Counted from the stretch's first letter, positions 9,513 through 17,853 are shown. The stretch: DNA of 64,000 nt from Ruminiclostridium hungatei (GCF_002051585.1 NZ_MZGX01000012.1:1-64000); one strand, 5' to 3'. Notes: a model not told the origin generated them from the sequence alone. Program-made: numbers and translations.

Positions 9513-9733
9513 ATGTGACCAAGGCATTAGAAAGCTGGTTATTCTCATTTACAATGAGGCATGGAGATATGCCAATGCCGATACAAGTACCAGCTCCAAC
9601 AGGTGAAGGGAGCTTCCTTGGCAACCTGCTTAAGAGAATTATTTCAGCAGTTTAAGCAAATAACTTGACTTAAGGAAGGTAGAATAAAGATAAATAAGAT
9701 AAAGAATTTATTTTCTCATTCAAGTTAACTATA

Positions 9734-9763
9734 TTGACAACTCTATATTTATATATCTATAAT
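9734..9763 (+). promoter_or_regulatory. Sigma-A-type promoter of the methyltransferase operon
   Basis: TTGACA at 9734-9739 and TATAAT at 9758-9763 are separated by 18 bases. Both hexamers match consensus perfectly. Transcription would begin near 9770, giving a leader of about 155 bases before the first gene. Confidence 0.85.
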
Positions 9764-9808
9764 TAAAACATATAAAACTGATAAAAATTATATGAAATAA
9801 GTTATGCT

Positions 9809-9859
9809 GACCGAAAGACGGAGGCTGAGTTAACCAGGAAATGGTGACTCAGTTTTTTT
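9809..9859 (+). promoter_or_regulatory. Leader motif 1: mini-hairpin joined to an intrinsic terminator
   Basis: The order is GA, stem CCG (9811-9813), loop AAAGA, stem CGG (9819-9821), then AGGC. This is followed at once by a terminator hairpin (CTGAGT with ACTCAG, inner ACCA/TGGT) and TTTTTTT at 9853-9859. The hairpin lies between promoter and first gene, so it must be read through for expression, as in attenuation. The same layout recurs at 12763 and 15239. Confidence 0.7.
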
Positions 9860-9925
9860 ATACCTTCTGGCAATCGCTGAAAAATAAAAACAATCTGTAC
9901 CTTAAATCAAGACAAGGAGAAGGAA

Positions 9926-10954
9926 ATGAGTAGCTTTAGCCCTAAAGAAAGAATCCTGAGAGTTTTGAACAAAGAAAAGGCAGACCGGCCGCCTGTAGTT
10001 TGCCCAGGTGGGATGATGAATGCTGCAATTGTAGAGATAATGAACAAGACAGGCCATACACTTCCGGAAGCACACCATGATGACAAGCTTATGGCTGAAC
10101 TGTCCCACGATGTACATGAGTACACGGGCTTTGAAAATTTTGGTATTCCATTTTGCATGACCGTTGAAGCAGAGGTGCTGGGAAGTGAAATAAACTTTGG
10201 AACCTTGGCTTGTGAACCAAAAATAGAAAAAGAAGTATTTCCTTCAGTAACGAAAATCGAGTATAAGGCTATTGACAAGATACTTAAGAAGGGCAGAATA
10301 GAAGCTGTTATACAAGCAGGCTATCATTTGTCAAAAAAATATACTGATGTGCCTGTTATAGGAAACCTGACAGGCCCAATCAGTACAACTGCATCTATAG
10401 TAGAACCTATGCCGTTTTTGAAAGAACTCCGAAAAGACAGAGAAAATGCGCATAAGGCAATTGATTATGTAACGAATTTTTTGATTGAATATGCAAAACT
10501 GATGATAGATAACGGCGCAGACCTGATATCCATAGGAGATCCTACTGCAACAGGTGAAATTTTAGGACCCAGGATGTTTGAAGAGTATGCTGTCAGGTAT
10601 TTGAACAAATTGATTGATGGAATACATTCTTTAAAAGCTCCGGTTATTGTACATATATGCGGAAACATGAATACGGTCAAGAACCTTATTCCGCAAATCA
10701 AGTCGGAGGCAATCAGTACCGACGCACTGGTAAATCTCCACCTGCTAAAGGAAGAGTTTCCATTTCTTACGACTATGGGGAACCTGAGTACTTTCCTTCT
10801 TGAGTTCGGCACACCTGAAAAAGTATCAAGGCAGACAGAACGTTTGCTGAGTGATGGGATAGACATCATATCACCGGCCTGCGGCTTGAGTACATCCTCT
10901 TCCATTGAAAATATCCAGGCCCTGACGGGTACAGTAAAGGAGAGTAGAGAGTAA
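9926..10954 (+). CDS. MtaA/CmuA-type (uroporphyrinogen-decarboxylase-fold) corrinoid methyltransferase
   Basis: The 342-residue protein starts at ATG 9926 behind CAAGGAGAAGG. It has the TIM-barrel URO-D fold of MtaA/CmuA enzymes, which move methyl groups between a corrinoid protein and a small thiol or other acceptor. The expected zinc ligands are visible: His243 and Cys245 in VHICGN and Cys319 in SPACGL. Its length fits the family (about 340). It overlaps the next gene by one base (TAATG), so the two are translationally coupled. The acceptor cannot be read from the sequence; Clostridia generally lack coenzyme M, so the family name does not give the substrate. Confidence 0.85.
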   Translation: MSSFSPKERILRVLNKEKADRPPVVCPGGMMNAAIVEIMNKTGHTLPEAHHDDKLMAELSHDVHEYTGFENFGIPFCMTVEAEVLGSEINFGTLACEPKIEKEVFPSVTKIEYKAIDKILKKGRIEAVIQAGYHLSKKYTDVPVIGNLTGPISTTASIVEPMPFLKELRKDRENAHKAIDYVTNFLIEYAKLMIDNGADLISIGDPTATGEILGPRMFEEYAVRYLNKLIDGIHSLKAPVIVHICGNMNTVKNLIPQIKSEAISTDALVNLHLLKEEFPFLTTMGNLSTFLLEFGTPEKVSRQTERLLSDGIDIISPACGLSTSSSIENIQALTGTVKESRE

Positions 10955-12627
10955 TGGCAAAAGTGAATTTTTACCCCCAGGGTAAGTCGGTTACTGTTGA
11001 AGAGGGGGCTACCATCCTCCAGGCAGCCCGTAAGGCTGGAATTGTTATTGAGTCTCCATGTAACGGCGTAGGTACTTGTGGCAAATGCAAGGTCAGATTG
11101 GATAAAGAGTCTTTAAACAATGTCGTTGCCGGGGGTAAGCATCATCTTGCCAAAGCTGAAGAGGAGCAGGGTTATGTGCTTTCCTGTGAAGCAAAAATTT
11201 ACGGCAACATAAGTGTTGAAGCAACCAGCAATCAAAGAAACAGTACATTGAAAATATTAAGTAAAGGGCAGAGCTTTGATATAAGCATAAAGCCTCTGAT
11301 AAAAAAGGAGTTCTTCAACACAGAGAATTATACAAAAGTATTTGCGGGAGATAAGGAATTGGGTGTGGAATATGGAGATACAAGGGAAAAGTGCTATGGA
11401 GCGGTTGTTGATATAGGCACTACAACATTAGTTGCAGCAGTTGTCAATCTGAAGGATGGCTCGGAAATAGGGACTGCATCTGCATTAAATCCCCAAGCTG
11501 TTCATGCACAGGATGTGCTGTCGAGGATCAAGTTCTCATCTGAGGCTGATGGGCTATATATCATGTATTCTGAAGTTGTAAGGGAAATAAACAGTTTGAT
11601 TAAGGAAATAGTGGATAGCAAGGGTATCAGCAATAAAAATATATATGAAGTGGTTTTCAGTGGCAATACCTGCATGGCTCATCTGGTTACAAATACTAAT
11701 CCGCAATCTCTGGGGAAGTATCCATATACGCCGGAAATTAACGGAGCGGTATATCTTAATGCCCGAGAGCACAAAATTGGCATTTCACCAATTGGAATTA
11801 TCTATGTGCCGCCGATTATTTCTGCATATGTGGGAGCGGATATTACTTCAGGGGTTCTTGCATCGCAACTCCATGAGAAGAAAGGAATTACCCTTTTTGT
11901 AGATATAGGCACAAATGGGGAAATGGTTATAGCTTTTGATGGTAATCTCTCAGCTACATCAACAGCAGCGGGACCCGCCTTTGAAGGAATGAACATAACT
12001 CACGGGATGCGGGCAGGTCAGGGTGCAATTGAGTTTTTTGAGATAGATGAACCAGGGGGAATAAGTACAAAGGTGATTGGTAATACAAAAGCATCGGGAA
12101 TTTGCGGAAGCGGGTTGCTGGACGTGGTTGGAGAGCTTGTAGCACATGGGGTAATTAATAAAAACGGAAAATTTGTTGAGCCAGAAGCAAGTGATTTGCA
12201 GTCCGCTTTAAAAGAAAGACTGGTAAAGCAAGAGGGAAAATGGATTTTCAAAATTACTGACAAGGTTTTTCTTTCCCAAAAAGATGTAAGACAGGTTCAG
12301 CTTGCAAAGGGTGCAGTAAGGGCTGGAATAGAATTTTTACTGGAAAGCAAGGGTGTAAAAGCCGGTGATGTGGATAAAGTGCTTATTGCCGGCTCTTTTG
12401 GCTATCATCTCAGAGCAAAGAGCCTGATCAATATAGGTCTTCTGCCGAAGGAGTTTGACGGAAAAATAGAATTTATGGGCAATACCTCAAAGTCTGGCGG
12501 GCAAGCATTTCTGTTGAATAAAACGTACAGGGATCAGTTGGAGAAAATAGTTAAGCAGGTTGAGGTGCTGGAATTGGCAAATTTTAAGGGTTTTGACAAG
12601 GTTTTTGTCAGATGCCTGGGGTTTTAG
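10954..12627 (+). CDS. RamA/RACo-like corrinoid activation protein (2Fe-2S plus DUF4445 ASKHA domain)
   Basis: This 557-residue protein has an N-terminal ferredoxin domain with [2Fe-2S] ligands Cys36, Cys42, Cys45 and Cys78 (SPCNGVGTCGKC..LSC). An ASKHA-type ATPase domain follows (VVDIGTTTLVAAVV near 145, FVDIGTNGEMV near 315, IAGSFGYHL near 480). Proteins with this layout reduce inactive Co(II) corrinoids to Co(I) in an ATP-dependent way, as known for RACo. It is coupled to the upstream MtaA-like gene. The corrinoid protein encoded at 14573 is the obvious client. The gene ends before a new promoter. Confidence 0.88.
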   Translation: MAKVNFYPQGKSVTVEEGATILQAARKAGIVIESPCNGVGTCGKCKVRLDKESLNNVVAGGKHHLAKAEEEQGYVLSCEAKIYGNISVEATSNQRNSTLKILSKGQSFDISIKPLIKKEFFNTENYTKVFAGDKELGVEYGDTREKCYGAVVDIGTTTLVAAVVNLKDGSEIGTASALNPQAVHAQDVLSRIKFSSEADGLYIMYSEVVREINSLIKEIVDSKGISNKNIYEVVFSGNTCMAHLVTNTNPQSLGKYPYTPEINGAVYLNAREHKIGISPIGIIYVPPIISAYVGADITSGVLASQLHEKKGITLFVDIGTNGEMVIAFDGNLSATSTAAGPAFEGMNITHGMRAGQGAIEFFEIDEPGGISTKVIGNTKASGICGSGLLDVVGELVAHGVINKNGKFVEPEASDLQSALKERLVKQEGKWIFKITDKVFLSQKDVRQVQLAKGAVRAGIEFLLESKGVKAGDVDKVLIAGSFGYHLRAKSLINIGLLPKEFDGKIEFMGNTSKSGGQAFLLNKTYRDQLEKIVKQVEVLELANFKGFDKVFVRCLGF

Positions 12628-12680
12628 GGGGTGGAATTCAAATACCATACTAAACATATATGAAATATATATAAAATGTA

Positions 12681-12709
12681 TTGACAATTCAAATCTTTAG
12701 TATTAGAAT
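12681..12709 (+). promoter_or_regulatory. Sigma-A-type promoter of the nitrogenase-like operon
   Basis: TTGACA at 12681-12686 and TAGAAT at 12704-12709 are 17 bases apart. The start point would be near 12716, about 250 bases upstream of the nitroreductase gene. Confidence 0.8.
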
Positions 12710-12762
12710 AAACACAAGAAATCAAGTAGGAATAGTTTGGTATAAAATAAAATATATTAACC

Positions 12763-12827
12763 GACCAGAAATACTGGAGGCCGGATTTGCATCCTGTTAG
12801 TGTTAAATGCAAATCGGGCCTTTTTTT
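12763..12827 (+). promoter_or_regulatory. Leader motif 2: mini-hairpin joined to an intrinsic terminator
   Basis: GA is followed by stem CCAG (12765-12768), loop AAATA, stem CTGG (12774-12777) and AGGC. The terminator is a long stem (GGCC, one G-G mismatch, GATTTGCAT paired with ATGCAAATC and GGCC) followed by TTTTTTT at 12821-12827. Relative to motif 1 the mini-stem has changed on both sides, which preserves pairing. Confidence 0.75.
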
Positions 12828-12843
12828 ATTAAGAGCTGTTGCT

Positions 12844-12909
12844 ATGGGTATAAACGATGAAACTACCGTTAATGTTCCGGCGGAGGCGGATAATGTTATC
12901 AAATGCTGA
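12844..12909 (+). CDS. Possible 21-codon leader peptide ending in cysteine
   Basis: ATG 12844 opens a short frame that ends NVIKC at TGA 12907-12909, directly after the leader terminator and upstream of the operon that includes a cysteine synthase. The ribosome site is poor (AAGAG). It could be chance; it is listed because a terminal Cys codon before a cysteine-related operon is suggestive. Confidence 0.2.
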   Translation: MGINDETTVNVPAEADNVIKC

Positions 12910-12961
12910 AATAATCTCAAAGGAAACTAAAAATAAAAAAAACAAGGAGGAGGCAGTTAAT

Positions 12962-13528
12962 ATGTGTGATATAGACCCTTTAAGGATAATTTTTGAGAGA
13001 AGAAGCACCAGGAGTTTTACAACAGAACAAATCAAGGACAATGAGCTCGATATCATAATCAAAGCCGCTAAATTTGCGCCTAGTGCCATGAACCAGCAGC
13101 TATGGCATTTTACAGTAGTACAGAACAAAGAGCTTCTTGCCCGGATAAACAGTTTGACCAGGAATGCTTTTGAAAAATCAGGGAACCCGAGATATGAAGA
13201 GAGAGCAAGAGCGGATAACTTCAGTCCTTTTCATAATGCACCTACTTATATTATTGTGACAGTAGATGAAAAAGCCATCGCCCCTCAGGCTGACGGAGCA
13301 CTAGCCCTTGGAAATGCATTCCTGGCTGCGGAAGCTTTAGGGATAGGCTCTTGCTGGATACATGCGGTAAATTATCTTTATACTACTGTTGAAGGAAAAG
13401 AATTGTTTAAGGAACTAGGGGTTCCTGAAGGTTATGTTCCCATAGGTTCGGGCGCATTTGGCTATGCTGCCGGCCCAAAGCCTGATCCTGCTCCCAGAAG
13501 AGACGGAACTGTAAGCATAATAAAATAA
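12962..13528 (+). CDS. Nitroreductase-family flavoprotein
   Basis: I choose ATG 12962 because AAGGAGGAGG at 12943-12952 fits it; the frame extends upstream to 12857 without a ribosome site. The 188-residue product has the family start RRSTRSFTTEQI, the FMN-binding APSAMNQQLWHF, and GIGSCWIHAVNYLY, followed by GAFGYAAGPKPDPAPRR near the end. Members are NAD(P)H-dependent FMN enzymes that reduce nitro, quinone, enone or other small electrophiles. Being first in the operon with nitrogenase-like and corrinoid genes, it may supply or remove electrons for that pathway; its real substrate is unknown. Confidence 0.85.
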   Translation: MCDIDPLRIIFERRSTRSFTTEQIKDNELDIIIKAAKFAPSAMNQQLWHFTVVQNKELLARINSLTRNAFEKSGNPRYEERARADNFSPFHNAPTYIIVTVDEKAIAPQADGALALGNAFLAAEALGIGSCWIHAVNYLYTTVEGKELFKELGVPEGYVPIGSGAFGYAAGPKPDPAPRRDGTVSIIK

Positions 13529-13589
13529 CCTGTTATTGAGTATGGGAATGAGGTAATAAGAATATAAATTAAAAAAGTGAGGTAGTATT

Positions 13590-14525
13590 ATGTCAAAAAT
13601 AGCAAAAAATTTAACAGACCTTATTGGAAACACACCATTGCTGGAACTTGCAAATTATAATAAATTAAGCGGTCTTGAAGCTAAGGTTATAGCTAAACTG
13701 GAATATTTCAATCCTGCTTCAAGTGTGAAGGACAGAATCGGATACGCCATGATTAAAGATGCCGAGGATAAGGGATTGATCAGTAAAGATACGGTTATCA
13801 TCGAACCCACAAGTGGAAATACGGGGATTGCGCTTGCATTTGTGGCGGCTGCAAAGGGTTACAGGCTGATAATAACCCTGCCCGAAACTTTCAGCATAGA
13901 AAGAAGGAATTTGCTTAACGCGCTGGGGGCTGAATTAGTCCTGACCCCAGGAAGTGAAGGCATGCCCGGAGCAATCAGAAAGGCGGAAGAGCTGTCAGCT
14001 CAAATACCAAATTCTTATATTCCGCAGCAATTTAAAAATCCTGCAAATCCGGAAATACATAAAGTGACAACTGCGGAAGAGATTTGGAAGGATACAGACG
14101 GCCAGGTGGATATTTTTGTAGCCGGAGTTGGCACAGGCGGAACGATTTCAGGTGTAGGTGAAGTATTAAAGCAGAGAAAGCCGGATGCAAAGATAATTGC
14201 AGTGGAACCATTTGATTCGCCTGTATTATCAGGAGGAGCAAAAGGGCAGCATAAAATCCAGGGGATTGGAGCTGGCTTTGTACCTGACAATTTCAACAGA
14301 GAAGTTATTGACGAGATATTTAAAGTAAAAAATGAAGAAGCCTATGAAACATCACGCAAGCTTGCGTCCGCAGAGGGGCTTCTGGTAGGAATTTCTTCCG
14401 GTGCTGCTGCATTTGCCGCAACACAAATCGCCAAACGTCCTGAAAACAAAAATAAGACCATCGTTGTTCTCCTGCCGGATACAGGTGAAAGATATCTTTC
14501 CACACCATTGTTTCAGGAAACATGA
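13590..14525 (+). CDS. cysK: Cysteine synthase (O-acetylserine sulfhydrylase)
   Basis: The 311-residue protein matches CysK from end to end: NTPLLEL near residue 13, the PLP lysine in [11 protein letters not shown] (about Lys47), the substrate loop [11 protein letters not shown], the phosphate-binding [12 protein letters not shown] and the SSGAAA near the C-terminus. It converts O-acetylserine and sulfide to cysteine. The start ATG 13590 follows AAAGTGAGG. It sits 61 bases behind the nitroreductase gene in an operon with a nitrogenase-like pair and a sulfonate-type importer, so it is a strong hint that sulfide (or a thiol) is a product of the pathway; that link is inference. Confidence 0.92.
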   Translation: MSKIAKNLTDLIGNTPLLELANYNKLSGLEAKVIAKLEYFNPASSVKDRIGYAMIKDAEDKGLISKDTVIIEPTSGNTGIALAFVAAAKGYRLIITLPETFSIERRNLLNALGAELVLTPGSEGMPGAIRKAEELSAQIPNSYIPQQFKNPANPEIHKVTTAEEIWKDTDGQVDIFVAGVGTGGTISGVGEVLKQRKPDAKIIAVEPFDSPVLSGGAKGQHKIQGIGAGFVPDNFNREVIDEIFKVKNEEAYETSRKLASAEGLLVGISSGAAAFAATQIAKRPENKNKTIVVLLPDTGERYLSTPLFQET

Positions 14526-14572
14526 TTCAACGGTAAAATAAACCGGTTGTTCTGATAGATAGGGGGAATATT

Positions 14573-15220
14573 ATGGCTCTATACACTGAAGAGATATTTG
14601 AAAAGTTATCTGATTCGGTAGTAGATATGGATGAAGAGGAAGTGGTGAAGCTTTCAAAGCAGGCGGTTTCAGATGAAATTGATGCTTATGCTGCAATAGA
14701 CAAAGGATTGGCAAATGGTATGGAACGGGCAGGCAAACTTTTTGAGGAGGAAGAATATTTCATACCGGAGCTTTTAATGTGCTCAGATGCCATGTATGCC
14801 GGGCTTGAAGTGCTGAAGCCCCACATAAGGACAAGTGGGCAGGACGAAAAGAGTAAGATTGTCATTGGAGTTATTGAAGGGGACACTCATGATATCGGAA
14901 AAAATCTTGTTAAGATCATGCTTGAAACCTCTGGTTTTGATGTAATAGACATGGGAAGAGACGTACCTCCGCAAAAGTTTGTGGAGACTGCCAGGGAAAC
15001 AGGCGCTAAGGTTATAGCTTTATCAACCTTGATGACAACCACAATGGATGGAATGTGGGAAGTTATAAAAATTTTGAACAAAGAGAAAATCAGGGAAGAA
15101 TTTAAAGTCATCATAGGCGGAGGTCCTATATCGCAGAGCTTTGCTGACAAAATAGGAGCAGACGGCTACTCGGTTAATGCTGCTGATGCAGTGAGGCTTG
15201 TAAGGAGATTGGTAGGATAG
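14573..15220 (+). CDS. Corrinoid (cobalamin-binding) methyl carrier protein, MtaC/MttC type
   Basis: This 215-residue protein begins at ATG 14573 (AGGGGGAATATT ribosome site). Residues 1-90 form the helical cap; residues 93-215 form the Rossmann B12-binding domain with GDTHDIGKNLV, in which His106 is the lower cobalt ligand. It also has the usual ALSTLMTTTM and IIGGGPIS. Such proteins shuttle a methyl group between two methyltransferases. One carrier serves two MtaA-like enzymes here, and the activator at 10954 would reactivate it. No dedicated MtaB- or MttB-type substrate methyltransferase is encoded alongside, which is unusual. Leader motif 3 starts 19 bases after its stop. Confidence 0.92.
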   Translation: MALYTEEIFEKLSDSVVDMDEEEVVKLSKQAVSDEIDAYAAIDKGLANGMERAGKLFEEEEYFIPELLMCSDAMYAGLEVLKPHIRTSGQDEKSKIVIGVIEGDTHDIGKNLVKIMLETSGFDVIDMGRDVPPQKFVETARETGAKVIALSTLMTTTMDGMWEVIKILNKEKIREEFKVIIGGGPISQSFADKIGADGYSVNAADAVRLVRRLVG

Positions 15221-15238
15221 CTTTGGTTTAATATGACT

Positions 15239-15286
15239 GACTAGATAACTAGAGGCCATAACTCAAAAATGGGTTGTGGCCTTTTT
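15239..15286 (+). promoter_or_regulatory. Leader motif 3: mini-hairpin joined to an intrinsic terminator, inside the operon
   Basis: GA is followed by stem CTAG (15241-15244), loop ATAA, stem CTAG (15249-15252) and AGGC. An 11-bp terminator stem (GGCCATAACTC with GGGTTGTGGCC) and TTTTT follow. There is no convincing promoter in front, so it may govern read-through from the corrinoid gene to the second MtaA-like and nitrogenase-like genes. Confidence 0.7.
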
Positions 15287-15374
15287 ATATCCTGTAATGG
15301 GCCGAGTATATTAAAGCTGGCTATTCATATATGATTACGTTTGTTTAAGATAACTGTTAAAGGTGGGATTACAT

Positions 15375-16454
15375 GTGAATAACGTTTTGATAAAGAAAGA
15401 TCAAATGACTGCAAAAGAAAGAAATGCAGCTTTTATAACTGGAAAACCCTATGACAGAATACCGTGCAATTTATTTATAGGAGATCATGCGGCCAGGCTG
15501 ATAGGAGCAAAAGTTTCCGAATTGCACTTGTCAGTTGAAAAAGCTGTTGAAGCACAAATCGCAGCCTTTAAAACATATGAATCCGAAGGTGCAGGAATTG
15601 GCCCCGGGCTTGGCGGAATTGCTGAAGCCATCGGCAGCCGGCAGGAATACCCATATAATGGAGCACCCTTTGTTTCAGATTATGCGGTAAAAGAAATTGA
15701 AGATATTAACAGGCTGAGTATTCCTGACCCGATTAAAGGAGGAAGATTTTCCATTATTCTTCAAGTCGCTGAGAGGCTTGTGGAGAAATTAGGACGGGAG
15801 ATACCAATATCTGTAAGTGTGCCGGGACCCTTTACTACAGCAGGCAATTTAAGGGGAGCTGAAAAGTTTTTGAAAGATTTATACAAAAATCCTGAATTTG
15901 CACACAGGCTGTTAAGGCTTTCTGTAGACAGTACGATTGCTTTTGTCAGGGAGGCTGCAAAGCTGGACGTTAACATTAATATTGCGGAACCCAGTGCATC
16001 GGGAAGCCTTATAAGCAGGAAGCAATTTAAGGAGTTTGCGTTTCCATATTTGAAGGAACTTACGGATAATATTAAAGAACTTGGAAAGCCGGCACCATCA
16101 CTTCACATATGCGGAAATACAAAAAAAGTATGGGAAGATATGGCTGATACGGGTGCAGGCTTACTAAGCCTGGACAATCAGGTGGACTTAGGTGAAGCAA
16201 AGCAGGCAGTGGGTAGTAGGGTTGTACTGGTGGGAAATATAAAACCTACGGAAACAATGTATCTCGGAAAACCATCAGATGTTGAAGAAAATGCCAGGGA
16301 GTGTCTGAGAAAGGCTTACGACAGTCCAAAAGGCTATATCCTGGCGTTGGGATGTGGTTTGCCGATACCCACACCACCAGAGAATATACATGCACTCAGG
16401 GACTCGGCAAGGAAATATGGTCAATTTCCTTTAAACCCTGAAAATTTTAATTAA
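15375..16454 (+). CDS. Second MtaA/CmuA-type methyltransferase (URO-D fold)
   Basis: GTG 15375 is chosen because AAGGTGGG at 15359-15366 lies at correct spacing; the frame also opens at GTG 15363, inside that ribosome site. The product has about 359 residues. His244 and Cys246 (LHICGN) and Cys327 (ALGCGL) are the expected zinc ligands. It is clearly diverged from the first copy (9926) and keeps the PTPPENIHALRDSA ending typical of URO-D relatives. Having two different MtaA-like enzymes suggests that one takes the methyl group from the substrate and the other gives it to an acceptor. It is 46 bases upstream of the NifK-like gene. Confidence 0.85.
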   Translation: MNNVLIKKDQMTAKERNAAFITGKPYDRIPCNLFIGDHAARLIGAKVSELHLSVEKAVEAQIAAFKTYESEGAGIGPGLGGIAEAIGSRQEYPYNGAPFVSDYAVKEIEDINRLSIPDPIKGGRFSIILQVAERLVEKLGREIPISVSVPGPFTTAGNLRGAEKFLKDLYKNPEFAHRLLRLSVDSTIAFVREAAKLDVNINIAEPSASGSLISRKQFKEFAFPYLKELTDNIKELGKPAPSLHICGNTKKVWEDMADTGAGLLSLDNQVDLGEAKQAVGSRVVLVGNIKPTETMYLGKPSDVEENARECLRKAYDSPKGYILALGCGLPIPTPPENIHALRDSARKYGQFPLNPENFN

Positions 16455-16500
16455 TATTTGAAAGCATCTTAATTTACATTATCAAGCAGGAGGTCGGATT

Positions 16501-17841
16501 ATGAGTAAGTTTATAGATCGTCCAAGGTACTTATGCGCACTTGGTGGAGCAATAGGAACACTGGAGAATTTGCCGAGGACGATTCCAATATTGCATGCGG
16601 CAGCAGGCTGCGGCGGAAATATCTCCAATGCTTTAAATTATGCTTCTGGTTACCTGGGAAGCGGATATTGTGCAGGGCAGGCTCTCTCAAGCTCAAATGT
16701 ATATGAACAGGAAATTGTTTTCGGCGGAGAAGACCGGCTCTGCGAACAGGTTGAGAATACTTTGAAAATAATGGACGGTGATCTTTATTTCCTGGTATCG
16801 GGATGTATGGTGGAAATGATCGGTGATGATGTGAAGGGTGTTGCAAAGAAATTCAAGGACAGGGATGTAGCGCTTCTGGCGGCAGATACCGGAGGTTTTC
16901 ACGGAAATTCCTTTAAAGGTTATGACATCGTACTTGGTACTTTATTCAAGGAGTTCACTCTTAAGAAGGATGTAAAGAATGAAAAACTTTTAAACCTGTG
17001 GGGGATAGTTCCCATACAGGACGTGTTCTGGAAAGGAAATCTGGAAAACCTGAAGCGTTTGTTAGAAGAACTTGGATATCAGGTAAATACTTTCTTTGGA
17101 GAGAACGAGACTTTGGATAATTTGAAAAATGCCGGCAGCGCAGTTTTGAATATTGTCGTATCCGACACGGCAGGAATTGAGCCGGCTAAGCTTTTTGAAG
17201 AGGTACATGGAGTGCCTTACATATCAGTTCCGCTACCTATAGGGCCTCATGGAACCGAGCAGTTTATCAGAAGTATTTCGAACAGGCTGGGCATTGAAAA
17301 GGCATTTGCCGATAAGGTCATACAAAGGCATAAAGCCAGGTACTTCAGCTATATTGAAAGAATTGCGGATGTTTATAATGATCTGGATTTGCAAAGATAT
17401 GCGGTAATTGTGGGAGATTCATCCTATGCGCAGGCTTTAACAAGGTTTTTAAGCGATGATCTTGGATGGCTGCCGGAACTTGTTGTTATTACTGATATCC
17501 TGTCGGAGGAGCAAAAGGAGGATGTAAGAAAAAGGTTTGCCGACCTTGAATCAGGGCTCAGTCCCAGAATAGTCTTTGATACTGATACATCAAGTATTAT
17601 AAGGCACTTCCGGGATACATGGCCAAGTGCCAACGGAAGCAAATATTTTAATACCTTCAGTCCTGCCTTCATACTGGGCAGTGCTTTTGAAAGAGCTTTG
17701 GCGGATGAATTGAAAGCACCGCATTTAAGTGTTACATATCCTATATCCAACAGGGTTGTGATGGATAGGGCATATACGGGCTATGATGGTGCTATCAGGC
17801 TGACAGAGGATATTTTCACCACACTTGTAGGAACTAGATAG
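16501..17841 (+). CDS. Nitrogenase component-1-like protein, NifK-like subunit
   Basis: The 446-residue protein starts at ATG 16501 behind CAGGAGG. Three cysteines, Cys12 (RPRYLC), Cys37 (LHAAAGCGG) and Cys102 (VSGCMVEMIGDD), have spacings of 25 and 65, like the P-cluster ligands of nitrogenase subunits. The VFGGEDRL box also matches NifK. There is no cysteine after residue 102, so no cofactor-ligand cysteine, as in a beta subunit. It is shorter than true NifK (about 520). With the next gene it should form a heterotetramer that takes electrons from a NifH-like Fe protein. Known relatives outside N2 fixation act on chlorophyll precursors, F430 precursors and methylthio-alkanes. Confidence 0.85.
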   Translation: MSKFIDRPRYLCALGGAIGTLENLPRTIPILHAAAGCGGNISNALNYASGYLGSGYCAGQALSSSNVYEQEIVFGGEDRLCEQVENTLKIMDGDLYFLVSGCMVEMIGDDVKGVAKKFKDRDVALLAADTGGFHGNSFKGYDIVLGTLFKEFTLKKDVKNEKLLNLWGIVPIQDVFWKGNLENLKRLLEELGYQVNTFFGENETLDNLKNAGSAVLNIVVSDTAGIEPAKLFEEVHGVPYISVPLPIGPHGTEQFIRSISNRLGIEKAFADKVIQRHKARYFSYIERIADVYNDLDLQRYAVIVGDSSYAQALTRFLSDDLGWLPELVVITDILSEEQKEDVRKRFADLESGLSPRIVFDTDTSSIIRHFRDTWPSANGSKYFNTFSPAFILGSAFERALADELKAPHLSVTYPISNRVVMDRAYTGYDGAIRLTEDIFTTLVGTR

Positions 17842-17853
17842 GGGGAGAAGAGT

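Larger units (their letters stand above)
9513..9925. other. Intergenic stretch: toxin-tail fragment, then regulatory region
   Basis: Bases 9515-9655 can be read as DVTKALESWLFSFTMRHGDMPMPIQVPAPTGEGSF.. ending at TAA 9653-9655. The MPMPIQVPAP part recalls the Pro/Met tail of the first RHS tip, so this is probably another orphan protein end. From 9660 the base composition becomes AT-rich and holds the promoter and leader of the methyltransferase operon. Confidence 0.5.
12628..12961. other. Regulatory intergenic region of the second transcription unit
   Basis: It holds a promoter (12681-12709), the second leader motif with terminator (12763-12827) and a possible 21-codon ORF at 12844-12909 (starting MGINDETTV and ending in Cys). 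The bases after that, up to the AAGGAGGAGG ribosome site at 12943-12952, show nothing else. Confidence 0.6.

Noticed and set aside
9809-15286. Leader motifs as ANTAR-binding dual hexaloops, T-boxes or a known riboswitch
   Set aside because: Loops are 4-5 nt without the A1/G4 hexaloop pattern, there is no T-box sequence, and I could not match them to SAM, cobalamin, fluoride or guanidine classes from memory.
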